Shown: piece by piece, positions 9,701 to 20,969 of the stretch
How positions within the stretch are numbered: position 1 is the stretch's first letter
Layout: every line of letters begins with the position of its first letter
From: Odiellus spinosus
Taxonomy: Eukaryota > Arthropoda > Arachnida > Opiliones > Phalangiidae
Length of the DNA stretch: 64,000 nucleotides
Reading direction: 5' to 3'
Assembly: GCA_963920705.1 (NCBI GenBank)
Contig: OY987225.1
Coordinates: 4,466,334-4,530,333, forward strand
Notes under the pieces: generated by a model
Databases searched by the model: none
What the model was told of the DNA's origin: nothing
Seen by the model: only the letters and a program-made list of their open reading frames with translations
Program-made: the position numbers and the translations under genes

Positions 9701-10307
9701 TGGAAATTAGGTCAAATATGAGGAGTTCACTTGCCAATTATTGTCAAGCGTTATTTTAAAGGGAGAATGCAACTTCATAACAAGTGTTTTTTTATCGATT
9801 CCTTATCGTTTAAATAGGCCTAATTCAACAGTCAAAAGTTTACAAAAGAAATATTATACTAGAAATGAATTTAAAACTTACCCGGGAAATAGGCTTAGCT
9901 GGATTCATGGAGATCCTGAATCGCCTCCGTGTAAGGTCTAGCAACCAATGAACCAAGGCTCGTCGTTCGCGCGAGACTTGCAATCGCGTTCGATTGGTCG
10001 CTAGACCTTGCACGCGAGGAAATCAGGATCTTCATGAATCCCGCTAAGCCTATTTTCCGGGTAAGTTTTAATAGGCCTATTTAAACAATAAGGAATCGAT
10101 AAAAAATCACTTGTTGTTAGGTTGCATCCTCCCTTTGAGAAATGAAATATGCACACAAAAAATCATGTAATATAGTTCTTACGTGATATTTGGTAAATTG
10201 AGCAAAATATATTGCATCAAAGATAATATGCTACTCTGGAAATATTTTCCATCTTCGAAATCACTATGCATGAATCCATGTAAATTAAAATGGTCGAGAT
10301 GCCCACA
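6705..10307 (-). CDS. Divergent ionotropic receptor (IR), 3' part, five exons
   Basis: Exons on the minus strand are proposed at 10307-10183, 8959-8860, 8550-8250, 8169-7650 and 7017-6705. Phases match at every junction, with GT-AG introns of 1223, 309, 80 and 632 bp. The encoded order fits an ionotropic glutamate-receptor-like channel: ligand-binding lobe S1 fragments, LCDTTLGHYGYSE leading to FHRSPLIKFQEVVI, M1 (VWITLLVCMLIVSLVCAIL), a pore segment ending near FPTS, M3 (LLLGGWLLGTMVLIKAYSGN, the counterpart of the iGluR gating motif), lobe S2, then M4 (FISFFIWKWGITFASVCFF) and a stop at 6705. Lobe sequences are divergent, as in tuning IRs. The last three exons are secure, the first two less so. 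The N-terminal exons were not found upstream, so the gene may be longer, or a fragment. The 1223 bp intron holds the MITE cluster. Confidence 0.75.
7018..7649 (-). other. Last intron of the IR gene
   Basis: A consensus donor CT|GTAAGT at 7649 and an acceptor TTCTTTAG ending at 7018 bound this 632 bp intron. No repeat or additional exon is recognised inside it. Confidence 0.65.
8980..9155. mobile_element. MITE left-end fragment (AAAGGGAGAATGCAACC terminus)
   Basis: CTAAAGGGAGAATGCAACCT at 8980 is followed by AACAAGTGATTTTTTAACGA and GCCTAATCCAACAGT, the same order as in the complete copies at 9269 and 9756. No matching right end is present, so this copy is truncated or was interrupted by the next copy. 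It lies inside an IR intron. Confidence 0.65.
9269..9670. mobile_element. Palindromic MITE, complete copy
   Basis: The element begins TTAAAGGGAGAATGCAAC and ends GTTGCATTCTCCCTTTAA. Inverted repetition continues inwards (AGGTTTAGCTGGATTC against GAATCCAACTAAGCCTA), so most of the element can fold on itself. A poly-A run lies near 9330. There is no coding capacity. The target-site duplication is unclear because the terminus itself contains TTAA. Confidence 0.8.
9756..10138. mobile_element. Palindromic MITE, second complete copy
   Basis: The termini TTAAAGGGAGAATGCAAC and GTTGCATCCTCCCTTTGA enclose the inverted blocks ATCGATTCCTTATCGTTTAAAT and its mirror near 10082-10102, then TAGGCTTAGCTGGATTCATG and its mirror. 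The central arm contains GGTCTAGCAACCAATGAAC against TTCGATTGGTCGCTAGACC. It is the same family as 9269-9670, and both sit in the largest intron of the IR gene. Confidence 0.82.
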
Positions 10308-10339
10308 CTTATATATAAAATAATCCAAGATTAGTCACC

Positions 10340-10600
10340 ATCTCTCGGGTATACGCCCCGTTGTTAACGCGGGTATGCGCCCCGTTGTTAACCCGGGTAT
10401 ACGCCCCGTTGTTAACCCGGGTATACGGCCCGTTGGAAACTCGGGTATAGACCCCTTGGAAACTCGGGTATGCGCCCCGTTGTAAACGCGGGTATGCGCC
10501 CCGTTGTAAACGCGGGTATGCGCCCCGTTGTAAACGCGGGTATGCGCCCCGTTGTAAACGCGGGTATGCGCCCCGTTGTAAACGCGGGTATACGCCCCTT
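10340..10600. repeat. 24 bp minisatellite (CGGGTATGCGCCCCGTTGTA core)
   Basis: About ten copies of a 24 bp unit (core GGGTATGCGCCCCGTTGT) run here. Right-hand copies are nearly identical (GTTGTAAACG), while left-hand copies carry GTTGTTAAC or GTTGGAAAC variants. The 8-residue periodic open frame on the minus strand is a by-product. It begins about 35 bp upstream of the most 5' IR exon found. Confidence 0.92.
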
Positions 10601-11360
10601 TGCTTGCATTTTATATTGAATAACTCTTTTTATCTTGTACTTTCTTATTCTTGTACTTTCTTAAAAATTAATTTAATAATTACATTAATAATAACATTCA
10701 AAGCTTTTAACTCACTGTATATTTGAAAACATATTTTTCCTGTTGAGTGGCCATTTTGTTTACTTCGGAGCCCTTAAAAAAACGGATTTTCTATGTTGAA
10801 TAGACGTTATGACTTGAAAGCGTGATAAAAACTAATCATTTCATTTAAAAAATTACGCCTGTTCTACTTTTCTTAATTTGTAGAAACTTTTACTTTCGGG
10901 AACGTCCGCTTTAGATAATTATTTTAAATGAAAGTATTAGCTTATTATCTGTTAAATAAATTATATATTCACGAAAAAATATTAAGTTATTCAAGAAAAA
11001 ATATTAAGATATTCACGAAGAAATATTAAGATATTCAAAAAATATTAAGATATTTAAAAAATATTAGAATATTCACGAAGATATCAAAATATTCACGAAA
11101 AACAATCCAAATAATCCCCGAGAAAAAATTAAATAATCCAAAAAAAAAAATAATTAAGTGCATTATTTTGCGAGAGGCAAGCCCCTTTGTTGTCTCCTTT
11201 ATAAGTACGAAAAAGAGGCTCGCTCCTATGAACAACCCTGTTCAAAGAAGTGAGAATCTTTTCCTGCGAACGAGCGTAGAATGATAGATTTATATTTAAC
11301 TCTGACTATTAATATCAGCAAGAGGAATTTTCGCTTTTATAAACTATCTTTTATAGAAAT
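10601..11360. other. AT-rich spacer with ATTCACGAAAAAATATTAAG direct repeats
   Basis: Near 10970-11100 there are six or so loose copies of a ~20 bp unit, ATTCACGAAAAAATATTAAG. No gene is recognised. If further 5' IR exons exist they might lie here, but I could not identify one. Confidence 0.55.
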
Positions 11361-11776
11361 GAGAACTTTGGTTTCTCAAGCAACTTCCCTTTAGATTTGT
11401 TTCCGCAAGCTCGGTTCTACTAATGTCGATTCTAGACACTAGGCAACCTTTAGGATTATTCGTAAATACATCGCAAATACATTTTTTGATGTTATTATTA
11501 AAAAATACTTCATTTGGGTGCTCTTCGCGTATAAACTCTTTATGACAAGAGTAAAGTGACGCGAAGCATCTATTCTTTTTAGGTTACAACAATTAGTTTC
11601 AACCTTCACGGTATCATCCAAGTAATAACTTTTGCAAATTAGTCATAATATACTTTCAGACGTTTTAAACGATATCTCGTACGATTAATTGGGACAGCTT
11701 TGTATTAGGAAGTTTAATTGCCACTTTATTACTTGCACGAAACGAGTTTGATGAATTTAAAGGGAGAGTGAAATCA
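11361..11776. repeat. Dispersed repeat, copy 2 (first copy 4905-5372)
   Basis: Sequence blocks and order match 4905-5372, including the terminal TTTAAAGGGAGAGTGAAATCAT. The next element, a palindromic core, starts within or directly after this terminus, which the first copy lacks. Confidence 0.75.
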
Positions 11777-11975
11777 TGATAAAATAGGGTTAGCTGGTCT
11801 CCTGGATTTCCTGAATTTGTTCGCGTTGATTGGTCAGCGACCAATTGGCAGAGGCACGTCTTTAAGGCGAGATCTCCATGAGACTTTCAATAACATTCGA
11901 TTGGTCGCTGACCCATCAACGGGAAGAAATTCAGGATCTCCAGGAATCCAGCTAACCTTATTTTCATGAAAATAA
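11757..11975. mobile_element. Palindromic MITE-related core
   Basis: AAAATAGGGTTAGCTGGTCTC is mirrored by GGAATCCAGCTAACCTTATTTT at about 11950-11970. Inside are TTGGTCAGCGACCAATTGGC and ATTCGATTGGTCGCTGACCC. The TTAGCTGG core and the ATTGGTCGC arm are shared with the MITEs at 9269 and 9756, so it belongs to the same super-group with different ends. Confidence 0.7.
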
Positions 11976-12580
11976 ATTTTAAATAGAAGATATCCCGGTC
12001 CCCAACTAAAAAACGATGGTTTGAGACTAAGTAGGACCTGGAGAGTTCAGAAAAAATACTTCAAAGAGCGGAAATGAGAAAAAAAAACTATTTGAAATTT
12101 TCAAATTTCCATGTTAAATGCCAAACGAGCCCCATTTAAATTAAGTAAACCCAACTATACCTGGCAATTAAACCAAATCTAACCTTACCTGATTTTAAAA
12201 TAAAAGTTTTTTATTCGAAGAAATTTAATCTCAAAATGAAAAATTACGAATACAAAAAAGGTTTAGCATAACTTTCAACCTCAATTAACAATTTTCCCCT
12301 ATCGAGTCTGACGGACGCGATCGCGAAATATCGTCTGCTCGAAATTTATAAAGTTTAGGATAGGCCTAGCGACACGTTAGAGTTAATAGGCAAGTGACTT
12401 AATTTCGTCTTATTTATACTCAATGTGCGCTTTTTTATGTTAGTTTTAATAATTTCCAAGGAAGATCTTAATCAATAAGTCTAAAAGGCCTAAATATTTG
12501 ATATCTATAGTAATTTTAAGCGAGAGGGGGATATAGTGTTATCCCCGCAAAGGTTTGTTACTGGTGGATTAGGCCTATTT
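11976..12580. other. Spacer, nothing recognised
   Basis: The stretch is AT-rich without a convincing exon or tandem repeat. A short block near 12570-12600 (GATTAGGCCTATTTTATCGA) belongs to the MITE right end that follows. Confidence 0.5.
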
Positions 12581-12636
12581 TATCGATAGGGGATCGATAA
12601 AAAATATCACTTGATAGGTTGCATTCTCCCTTTAAT
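12568..12636. mobile_element. MITE right-end fragment
   Basis: ATTAGGCCTATTTTATCGAT leads to ATCACTTGATAGGTTGCATTCTCCCTTTAA, the right terminus of the 9269/9756 family. The matching left end is absent nearby, so this is a truncated copy. Confidence 0.65.
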
Positions 12637-12960
12637 GTTTGGTTTTTAGCTTTGCAAATTAAAAAAAATGGTCTACTTTTTTGTCAACAGCTGGAAATGA
12701 AATTCATTTGGAGCCGTGATGTTTGAAATGGAAAGTCGCTAATTTCAATTCAATTCAATTTATTTATTTGATTATCCTGCTCAATTACAATACAGACGTA
12801 AGGGGCCAAGTCTTAAAAGACTTATAGGCTCTGGTAACTTTGGCAAAAAGGAGCAAGCAGTTTACAACTTTTATTGAGTTAACAACGTTTTAGAAAATAA
12901 ATACTTAGTTGTAGGGTAGTGGACACATTAAACGCGTGTTTTTTTTTTTTTTTTTTATTT

Positions 12961-15695
12961 TTAGGGGAAAAGTACAACTGGTGATACTTTAAGAATCTTT
13001 TTAAATTGACCTAGAGTGTTCGTCTTTTGGTATACTAAATTATAATGTTTAACACCAGAATAGAGAAGAGATTTAATTTTTTTTGAAGTTCTGGCCGTTG
13101 GTATAGATAAAAGCGATTTAATTCTCGTGTTGTATTTACTTTGAGTTGCGAATTTAAATATAGAGGTTTTTGGTTGGGTTAAGGATTTGTGAATAAAAAT
13201 TAGTGACTGATAACGGTATAATTGATATATATTGAGTATCCCTGATTTTTTGAACAGCGGCTCTGAGTGAGGTAAGTAGGGTTGTTTATAGATGTTGCGG
13301 ATAATACGTTTTTGTAGAACCAACAACCGATCCATATTTTGGTTTGAGGTGTTTCCCCAAATAGATATACAATAGCTTAAATAAGAATGGACTAGCGTAA
13401 AATATAACTGGCGGCATAATTGATCCGTTATAATCGGACGTATTTTACTTATTATGTAGATATTATAAGATATTTTTTACTTATATTAGATATTTGATGA
13501 TCCCAATTTAATTTAGAGTCAAGGAATATTCCAAGATATTTACATACAGATACTCTAGTTATAGCTTCATTATTTATGGATATAACATGGCCAGGAGGGA
13601 CTATTTTATTGACATTAGTGAACACTATGTACACAGTTTTTCCGACGTTTAATTTTAGACAATTGTTATTTAGCCAGATATTGACATGCAATAGTTTGTA
13701 GTTAACCCTGTCAATAAGTTTTACGAAGTTAGAGTCGCTATCCGATAATGCGGTATCATCTGCATACAGTGTCAAGGAATCTTCATCGACCGTCGTAAAG
13801 ATATCATTAATGAAGATATTAAAGAGCAAGGGTGATAATACAGACCCTTGGGGAACCCCACATGTAACCTCGACCCTCCCCGAGACCCTATCGTTAAATT
13901 TTGTACGGCAAGTGCGGTTGGAAAGAAAGGAGGATATCCAGGTGTAGGCTAAACCTCTTATCCCCGAAATATAAAGTTTTTTCAGTAAAATGTCGTGGTT
14001 TACACTGTCGAACGCCTTCCTTAAGTCTAGGAAGACTCCGACAGCAAACTGACCTTCATCTAGTGAATCAAGTGTTTTCTTATAGACCCTTGCGATGGCA
14101 TGTTCTACTCCAGTGTGTTTCCTAAAACCGTATTGATGTGGGTCTATAATATCAAACTCGTCGCAAAAATTAAGCAATCTAGAGTAAAAACAGGCTTCAA
14201 AAATTTTAGCTAGTATCGCTAGGAGCGATATGGGTCTATAATTGTCTGGGCTGGCGGGGTCCCCTTGTTTAAAAATAGGGATTATAACGGATTTTTTTTA
14301 GCAGAAGTGGATAGGAGCCCGACATGAAAGATTTGTTTATTAGGTATACTAATGGTTTTATCAGAGATTGTCTCGCAATTTTAATTAATTTGGGAGGTAT
14401 CCCGTCAGCCCCGGGGGCGGAATTATCCCTTAGTTTATTTATCTGCTCTAATACTTCGGTTTCGTACACAGAGGAAAGAAAAAGAGAGTTTTTAATTTTC
14501 CTCACTCCATCAAAGGTCTGTATATTATTTATTGAGGGGTTGTTTGTCATGCAAGTAGTGAAAAAGTCATTAAGCTCTTCCGCCGTTACAGATAAGGAGG
14601 AGGGGGTGGGGGTGGGTTTACTGGCTCTCCCTAATAGGTCATTTATCACCTTCCATTTTTTCCCAAGGCTGTTTTGTGCCTGCAAGTGGGACCGAAGAAA
14701 GTCTACTCTACGATTTCTAATTAAATTATTGCATCGATTGCGAGCTTGTTTATATTTTAATATGTTACTAGCAGATGGAATTAATTTAGCACGTTTTTTA
14801 AGGCTTGTTTTATGTTTAATTATTTCTTTGATTTCCGAGGTTAGCCAATGACTAGCATTGAGAGTGCCATTCGTGTCTTTAATCCTAACTTTGATTAATG
14901 GACAGCAGCTGTGAAAGCCACTAAGTAATTTCTGAAGGAATAAAGAGAAGGCCGAATCAACATTATCTTCTAAGTAAATCTCGTCCCACCCAAGGGCACC
15001 AGCATATTGGGAAAATTTGTTTAGACATATCTTGGAGGTGTTTCTTTTTAGTTGCTCCGTTTCCGTCAATATTGGCGTTTCAAAGAGTATCATAAATGGC
15101 CGGTGGTCTGTAATATCCCAGTTTTTATGGACAGTTACTATGGGATGTAAATTTGTATAGCAGTGGTCGATAAGGGTTTTTGAAGTATTCGTGACTCTAG
15201 TGTAAGATTTAATTTGTTGCGTGAGACCATAGCTAAGGGTGAGGTCCGAGAGCCTGTCGGCGTCTCTGCTTGGATTACGGATATCAATGTTAAAATCCCC
15301 CAGTACTATACTGTCTGCGTTAAGAGGGCAGAAATCTTGGAGAATGCCTTCTAGTCTAGTGATAAAGTCCGTAATATTGCCACCGGGTCTATAGATTACA
15401 CAGATGTAAGTCTATCGGACCTTTATTCCGAAGGATTCAATACAATCTTCAATGTTAGCTACCGCGTGTATAATTTCAAATGTAATCCCTTTTTTATATA
15501 GAAACCCACTCCCCCTCCAGCCTTGCTGGTTCGACCTTTCCCAACAAAGTTATAGTTATGCAGATAGTCGTGGTATGAGTCATGGAACCAGGTCTCCGTA
15601 AGAGCAAATATGTCAATACCATTGGGGAAATTTAAGATTGCATTACAAAATAGATATGGGAAGTTAGCTTTGGCACTACGTATGTTATTATACAA
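12961..15695 (-). pseudogene. Non-LTR ORF2: APE endonuclease plus reverse transcriptase, disrupted
   Basis: Reading the minus strand from 15695 gives endonuclease motifs YNNIRSAKANF, ALTETW and GGGVGFYI, then after a frameshift near 15460-15480 and one in-frame stop near 15414, GDFNIDI, TLIDHCYTN and ITDHRP. A linker follows and then the reverse transcriptase: SAPGADGIPPKLIK, HQYGFRKHTGVEHA, FLDLRKAFDSVNHDILL, GVPQGSVLSPLLFNIFINDI and the catalytic YADDTAL. The C-terminal region has KYLGIFLDSKLNW and the Y-x-x-L-V-H-S-Y-L block. A one-base indel in an A-run near 14285 and another near 13455 break the frame again. At least four lesions are therefore visible and the protein cannot be made as one chain. 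The start is uncertain, with no ATG at the open-frame start. Confidence 0.88.
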
Positions 15696-15764
15696 AATTT
15701 TAATTATAGAAAAGCAAACAAAAAAAAGAAAAAAAAAACAGAGTAGTATAAAGTTAAACCAGCT

Positions 15765-16511
15765 TTAGACCGGAATAATTTTTTTAGATTTAAAGTCATA
15801 TTTGTAGTTCTGACTTCCAATAATAATTTGGTTAATGCTAACAAATTTAAATTTTTCTGGCCCTTTGGCTTTAGCGAAGGATCGTAGCAAATATCTTATG
15901 TGTTCCTGTTCCTGGGTATAATCATGTTCGATGTATGTCTTCATGCCTTTTAGTTTAGGGCTATTTTTAAGGATCTCCCGCTTCATATCGTAGTTATCCA
16001 ATTTCACTATGATATAACGAAGCTTCCCAGCCGCAAAAGCCCCCCTTCTAAATACAGAGCTAGGCCTTAATTTAATTTTGATACCGAGTTTATCGCTTAA
16101 AAATTCGTCGACCCTTATCGCAAGATGGTCCCTAGATTCGGTCTCTGAATCTTCTATGCCCTTAATTATTGCGTTGTTCCTCCTGGCCAAGACCTCCATA
16201 TTTTCTAATTTAAATCTAAGTTTTTCTAGGTCGTTATTTATAGAGATTTTTTCTTCTTTAAGTTTGTCCTTAATATTACTAATTTCAAAGTTAATGCTAG
16301 GAATAACATCAATTTTTGTTTCTATATCTAGTATTTTACCCTGCATTCCGATGATTGAATTTTCCATTTTTATGACTTTATTATTAACATTGGTTAAAGT
16401 CGAGTCCAGTTTATCCAAGCTATTTTTGACAAATTCGAATTTGTCATCTATCTTAGTGTTAAGCCGTTTAAATTCCATCAACAGAAGTTGCGTGCTTTCT
16501 TTCTCCCCCAT
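15765..16511 (-). CDS. Non-LTR ORF1: coiled-coil plus RRM-like RNA-binding protein (248 aa)
   Basis: ORF1 of the non-LTR element begins MGEKESTQLLLMEFKRL. Residues ~10-110 are a long heptad-rich coiled coil (repeated I/L spacing with K/E). They are followed by an RRM-like block starting ARRNNAIIKGIED and a C-terminal basic domain with FRRGAFAAGKLRYIIVKL and YTQEQEHIRYLL. This is the trimerising coiled coil, RRM and C-terminal domain architecture of L1-type ORF1 proteins, which coat the element RNA and act as chaperones. The frame is uninterrupted, unlike ORF2. ORF2 begins about 70 bp downstream on the same strand. The first ~90 codons are almost identical to the fragment at 44619-44921. Confidence 0.85.
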   Translation of the reverse strand: MGEKESTQLLLMEFKRLNTKIDDKFEFVKNSLDKLDSTLTNVNNKVIKMENSIIGMQGKILDIETKIDVIPSINFEISNIKDKLKEEKISINNDLEKLRFKLENMEVLARRNNAIIKGIEDSETESRDHLAIRVDEFLSDKLGIKIKLRPSSVFRRGAFAAGKLRYIIVKLDNYDMKREILKNSPKLKGMKTYIEHDYTQEQEHIRYLLRSFAKAKGPEKFKFVSINQIIIGSQNYKYDFKSKKIIPV

Positions 16512-16553
16512 TTGGAGAGAAGAAAATTAGCAAATTTTACGCGATAAGGTTAT

Positions 16554-17235
16554 TGTAGTTTTTCTATCTTGTTGTTTTTCACTAATTGTTTATTTTGATT
16601 TAATTGGGAGAGCTTCAGGTTTAACTACTGACCGACTGAAAAATCAGCAGTTGTTTTTATTGGTTGGTTCGCTATTATCGCTATTTAACTAATTCGGCAA
16701 AGTCCGAGAAATCAGTTTGAAACTTGTTTAAAATTACAAACATAACTTTATTATTTTTGCTCTGTTTGGTAGAGCTCGAAATTATTACCCTTTTACTTGG
16801 GCTTCTAGAGAAATCTGTCGATTTTTGACAGTGTTAAATCCGTCGAAGGGTACGATTTCTCGCCCCCCCTCTCGGGGTAAACCTAGGCTTGGCTTACAAC
16901 GGAAATAGGAACAATTTGAAAGGAATTAAAGAAAGAAACTCTTTTTTGAAAGAGAGAGCGAGAGGATTTTCGGCGCCGGACAGTCCGGGGAAGGAAGACC
17001 ACCGGGTCACCATAACTTCCCAGGGCCTCTCGGGGTTTTTCATGAGTTTGGCCTAACTAGCCTACACTCGCTCTATCTCTTTTTTTTTTCTGTTCGTTGC
17101 TATACATACATTTTGTTAAGAGAGACGAAAAGAGTTAATAGTAAAGGGAAAGTGTAATCTAAATTATTGTAATTTTTGGGGGTCGCCAGGAAGTTAGAAT
17201 TAAGTTAATTACATATTTTTATCAGTTATTTTACA
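16554..17235 (-). repeat. BEL 3' LTR
   Basis: This 682 bp copy matches the right LTR almost throughout. Differences include GCTATTTAACTAATTCGG against GCTATTTAATTCGG, one fewer GA dinucleotide near 16956, and CTTTTTTTTTTCTG against CTTGGGTTTTTTTG near the end. The outer flank carries the GTTAT duplication. Confidence 0.93.
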
Positions 17236-17348
17236 CTGGGCCCCGAAATACGATAAGTATTTCCTAAAGGTTAGTTTCTTAAATACAAAACATTAATTAC
17301 ACACAGATTATTTTTTTTATTTTTTTTTTTTTACATTTCATTTACCCT

Positions 17349-20300
17349 TTATGGGTCGTTTGTTTTTACAGTGATATTTTCATTTATTGAAATCGCGTCT
17401 ATTTCTAGGGGATACAAAAGTTGAATGGGTCTTCTAAGAATATTCCCATTAGCCGTTCTAATCATGCAGGACCTTATTTTTCCATCCCGCCCCTCAAATA
17501 TATCCGTCACTACTCCTAATTTCCATAAATGTTTAGGAGTTTTGTCCTCATGTATCATCATGACATCTCCATTTTTAATTTTTGTATTAGTTTTTGCTAA
17601 TTTAACATTATGCGCCGACCGAAGCGCCAATAAATATTCATCTTTCCATTTTAACCAAAATCTATCCATAAGAGCGTTTCGATATTTTTGCCTTTTGGTC
17701 AATTCGACCTGCGTTTTGGGTGCCGTAATATTTTTTGTGGAATGTGAAGGTAAACTAGTTAAGCGTTTGCCTATTAGAAAATGTGCGGGTGTTAGTGATT
17801 CTGGATCGTTTGACTCACTGCTAACATAGGTTAAGGGTCTAGAATTAATCGCGGCTTCCGCTTGCAACAATGCGGTTTCCATTTCTACGTAATTTAGCAA
17901 AGCCCGCCCTAATACTTTCTTCAAAATTAATTTCGCACTTTTCACCATAATTTCCCACCAGCCGCCGTACCAGGCGGCCCTTTCCACAATAAAATGCCAC
18001 GTGATGCCTCTTCTACCGTAAAAATTTAAAACTTCATCGCTCTTTAAACTATTCCACATTTTCTCCAAATCCTTATTGGCACAATGAAAAGTTTTTGCAT
18101 TATCGGTGCATATTTTTCTCGGAATACCCCTTCTTGAAATCATCCTATTTAATGCTAATGGGAAATCGTGGCTGGTCAGAGAAGTAACTAGCTCCAAATG
18201 CACGGCCCTCGTCACAGCGCACGTAAATAAACAAATATAAGCTTTCTCTGTGGTATCACCTATTTTGACATGTAGGGGACCGGCGTAATCTATGCCGACC
18301 ACCTCGAAGCTTTCTGCTCTTTCAATTCTATCTTTAGGCAGGGGTGCCGTTTCGGCGTCCCCTGGTCCCGTTCCTGCCGCAATTCTTCGACATTTGAAAC
18401 ATCCCTTCACTGATTTTCGCGCTAATTGTCTTCCGGATGTTATCCAGTATTTTTCTCTGGATTGAGTTAGAGTGCTCTGGACTCCACCGTGACTAATTTC
18501 TTCGTGACAACGATCCATTATTAATTTCGCTAGTCTAGTTTCTTTGTTGAGGAGAACCGGATGTTTGATTTCGAAAGGCAAATCTGCTTCGGTTAATCTG
18601 CCTCCTACGCAAATTAGATTTTCTTGATTTAAAATTGGTTTAAATTCTGCTATTTTTGATGACCGTTTTATTTCTACTTTGTTTTTCAGCGCTATTAGCT
18701 CTTCCTTATACTCTTCCTTTTGAATACATTGAATACATTTAATTTAAGCCCTATTCATCTCTTCCGCTGTTACTGGTCCTATCTTCTTATTTTTTCTGGC
18801 GTAGTCTATAACTTTATAAACATAGGCCGTAATTCTAAATACCTTGTCCATTTTACTCCATTTGTTTAAATCCATAATTTGATTAATTCCTGTTGATTCC
18901 TTTTTTATTACTACTAGAATAGTTTTTCTTTTTTCTTCTTCTATTTCCGAGAACTCTGTTATTTTTAAGTCCTTTTTAAGCCAGAGCGGCCCCTCCCACC
19001 ATAACTCGTTTTTAGCCAGGTCGTCGGCTTTCGCTCCTCTCGTCGGTACGTCCGCGGGGTTTTGGACACCCGGACAGTGAAACCAGTTTTGCGGGTCGGA
19101 AAGGGATTGAATTTCCATCGCCCTATTTTCTACGAAGGGCTTCCATGTTTTGGTGGATCCCTTGACCCAATGAAGCGCTATTGTTGAATCTGACCACATG
19201 TATTTTTCTAATTTTTCCGATTCGAATAAAGTTTCTACGTTTTTAACTAATCTTGCCCCGAGTAAACAGCCCATTAGCTCGAGGCGCGGCAAGGTTAACT
19301 TTTTTAAGGGCGCCACCCTCGCTTTTGGCGTGATTAAAGAGACTCCTATTGTTTTGTCTTCCAATTCGTAACGCAAATAAACTGTTGCCGCGAAGCATCT
19401 TCTTAAATTTATATTTTTTAATTTGGGCATTTCTGAGCACCATGCTTTAAATTCATTGCCTATTTCTTCGGGTAATTCTTCGTCCCATTTAAATCCACGT
19501 TCCCATAGAGCTTGAAAAATGAATTTTGCCCTTATTGTATAGGGCGCCAATATTCCAACGGGATCAAAAATTTGCGAAACGGCGCTAAGGACGCAGCGCT
19601 TCGTAGCTTTGATATCTTTTAAAAGGCTAATCAGATTCGAAAGATCAAATGAGAAGCTATCTGATTGGGGATTCCATAATAATCCCAAGATTTTTTGACT
19701 TTTTGTTTCTTCAATTTCGAATTTGACGTTGACATTTGGATTTTCGGCTCCTTTCCCCCACATCTTTCTTAGTTCCGGTGAGTTGGTCTGCCACTTCCTG
19801 AGATGCATTTTTGCCTCACTTAGTATTTCGGAAGCCCTTTTCGATAATTTATACGCCTCTTCGGGGCTTCTAGAACCTCCCAAAATATCGTCTACGTATA
19901 AATCTTCTTTTAAGGATTTGACGGTCTCAAAATCCGAATCGACATAATTTTCTAAATGACGTTTTATAGTCGCAGCCAGCAAATATGGACTCGAGGTCAC
20001 GCCAAACGGTACGCGTGCCATACGAAGGATTTTGAAATTATTTTCTTCTATTTTTCCATTTTCCTCTTTTGTCCAAAGGAATCTTACTGTATCTTTATCT
20101 TCAGTTGCTAGGCCAACTTGTAGAAATGCTTTTTCTATATCAGCACAGATGGCTATACGGTGTTTTAGAAATCTCAAGAGCAGTAATAATAAGTCTGGAT
20201 TAAGATTGGGTCCACTAGCCAAACAATCGTTTAGTGACGGCGCCTCGCTAACGTGGGACGACGCGTCGAAAACCACGCGAATTTTGGTCGTAGAACTACT

Positions 20301-20969
20301 CTCTCGTTTCACCGCTTGGTGCGGCAGATAATATGTTCCTGGCCTGCTTGTTTTTTCATTTTCAGGGATTTCCTCCGCTATTCCTAATTCTAGCTGCTCG
20401 GTTATTACTCCTTTGTAGGATTCGTAAAGCTCTGGATCATGTTTAAACCTTCTAATTAGTCCATTCATTCGCTTCGTAGCTACTGTTAGATTGTCTGGTA
20501 ACGCCTCTCGATTAGTGTTCCATGGGAATTTAACTAAATATCGACCTTGTTTTTGGTCAAACTTTACGTCATCTTGGAATTTTGCTAAAATTTCTTCGTC
20601 TTCTGGGATACTATCTTGTTTCGATTCTATTCCTATCGCCTCTAACTCCCAAAATGCTCTTAAAGCGTTTGAAACTTTAAGTTCTTCTAATCCGGCTGCC
20701 ATGACCGTGATTAAATGAGTTTTTACTTCTACGCAGCCCACATTTTTAATTGGGGTGCTCATGGGACCCTCTATGGTCCAACCAAATATCGTGTCTAAAG
20801 CTACTAGTTTATTTCGCAACCGCTCGTGTTTTTCTTTTACTATGTCCCAATAATAGTCTCCGCCAATTAAAACGATAATCTTGGAGCTACTTGGGTTTGT
20901 TTCGTTCGGATCATCCGCGAGCTCGGCTCCCGTTCGTTCGACGAAATTTCTAATTTCTTCGCAATTCAT
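17349..20969 (-). pseudogene. BEL pol: reverse transcriptase, RNase H, integrase, with one in-frame stop
   Basis: From 20969 to 18744 the frame encodes a DUF1758/protease tail, then RT with SRPGTYYLPHQAVKRE, RVVFDASSHVSEAPSLND, ICADIEKAFLQV and the catalytic YVDDIL. An RNase H-like part follows (MWSDSTIALHWVKGSTKTW and FVENRAMEIQ). A TAA at 18744-18746 interrupts the reading, which continues in the same frame. From 18581 to 17349 it encodes integrase: a zinc-binding H..H..C..C module (CHEEISHGG .. GCFKCRR) and the D-D-E core (VGIDYAGPL, CTDNAKTFH, VERAAWYGGWWE), ending in a C-terminal tail. Apart from the single nonsense codon, pol is intact. Function in life would be reverse transcription in a cytoplasmic particle and integration in the nucleus. 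Confidence 0.93.

Larger units (their letters stand above)
12740..16553 (-). mobile_element. CR1/L2-type non-LTR retrotransposon, near full length, decayed
   Basis: On the minus strand the order is a short 5' region, ORF1 (16511-15765), ORF2 with endonuclease and reverse transcriptase (about 15695-12961), and a 3' UTR ending in an AATTG/TTGAA microsatellite (AATTGAATTGAATTGAAA, about 12747-12765). Short 3' microsatellites rather than poly-A, together with an APE-type endonuclease and RT, fit the CR1/L2 group of the Jockey lineage; the clade assignment is by motif memory. Its 5' end is cut by the BEL insertion at 16549-16553. A second copy of its 5' region lies at 44650-44975 and continues differently after GGTTAT. 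Confidence 0.85.

Noticed and set aside
10412-10609. 65-codon ORF with an 8-residue repeat
   Set aside because: Direct consequence of the 24 bp minisatellite.
17236-17260. Classical polypurine tract beside the BEL 3' LTR
   Set aside because: The adjoining sequence is GGGGCCCAG on the element strand, not a clear purine run, so I did not annotate one.
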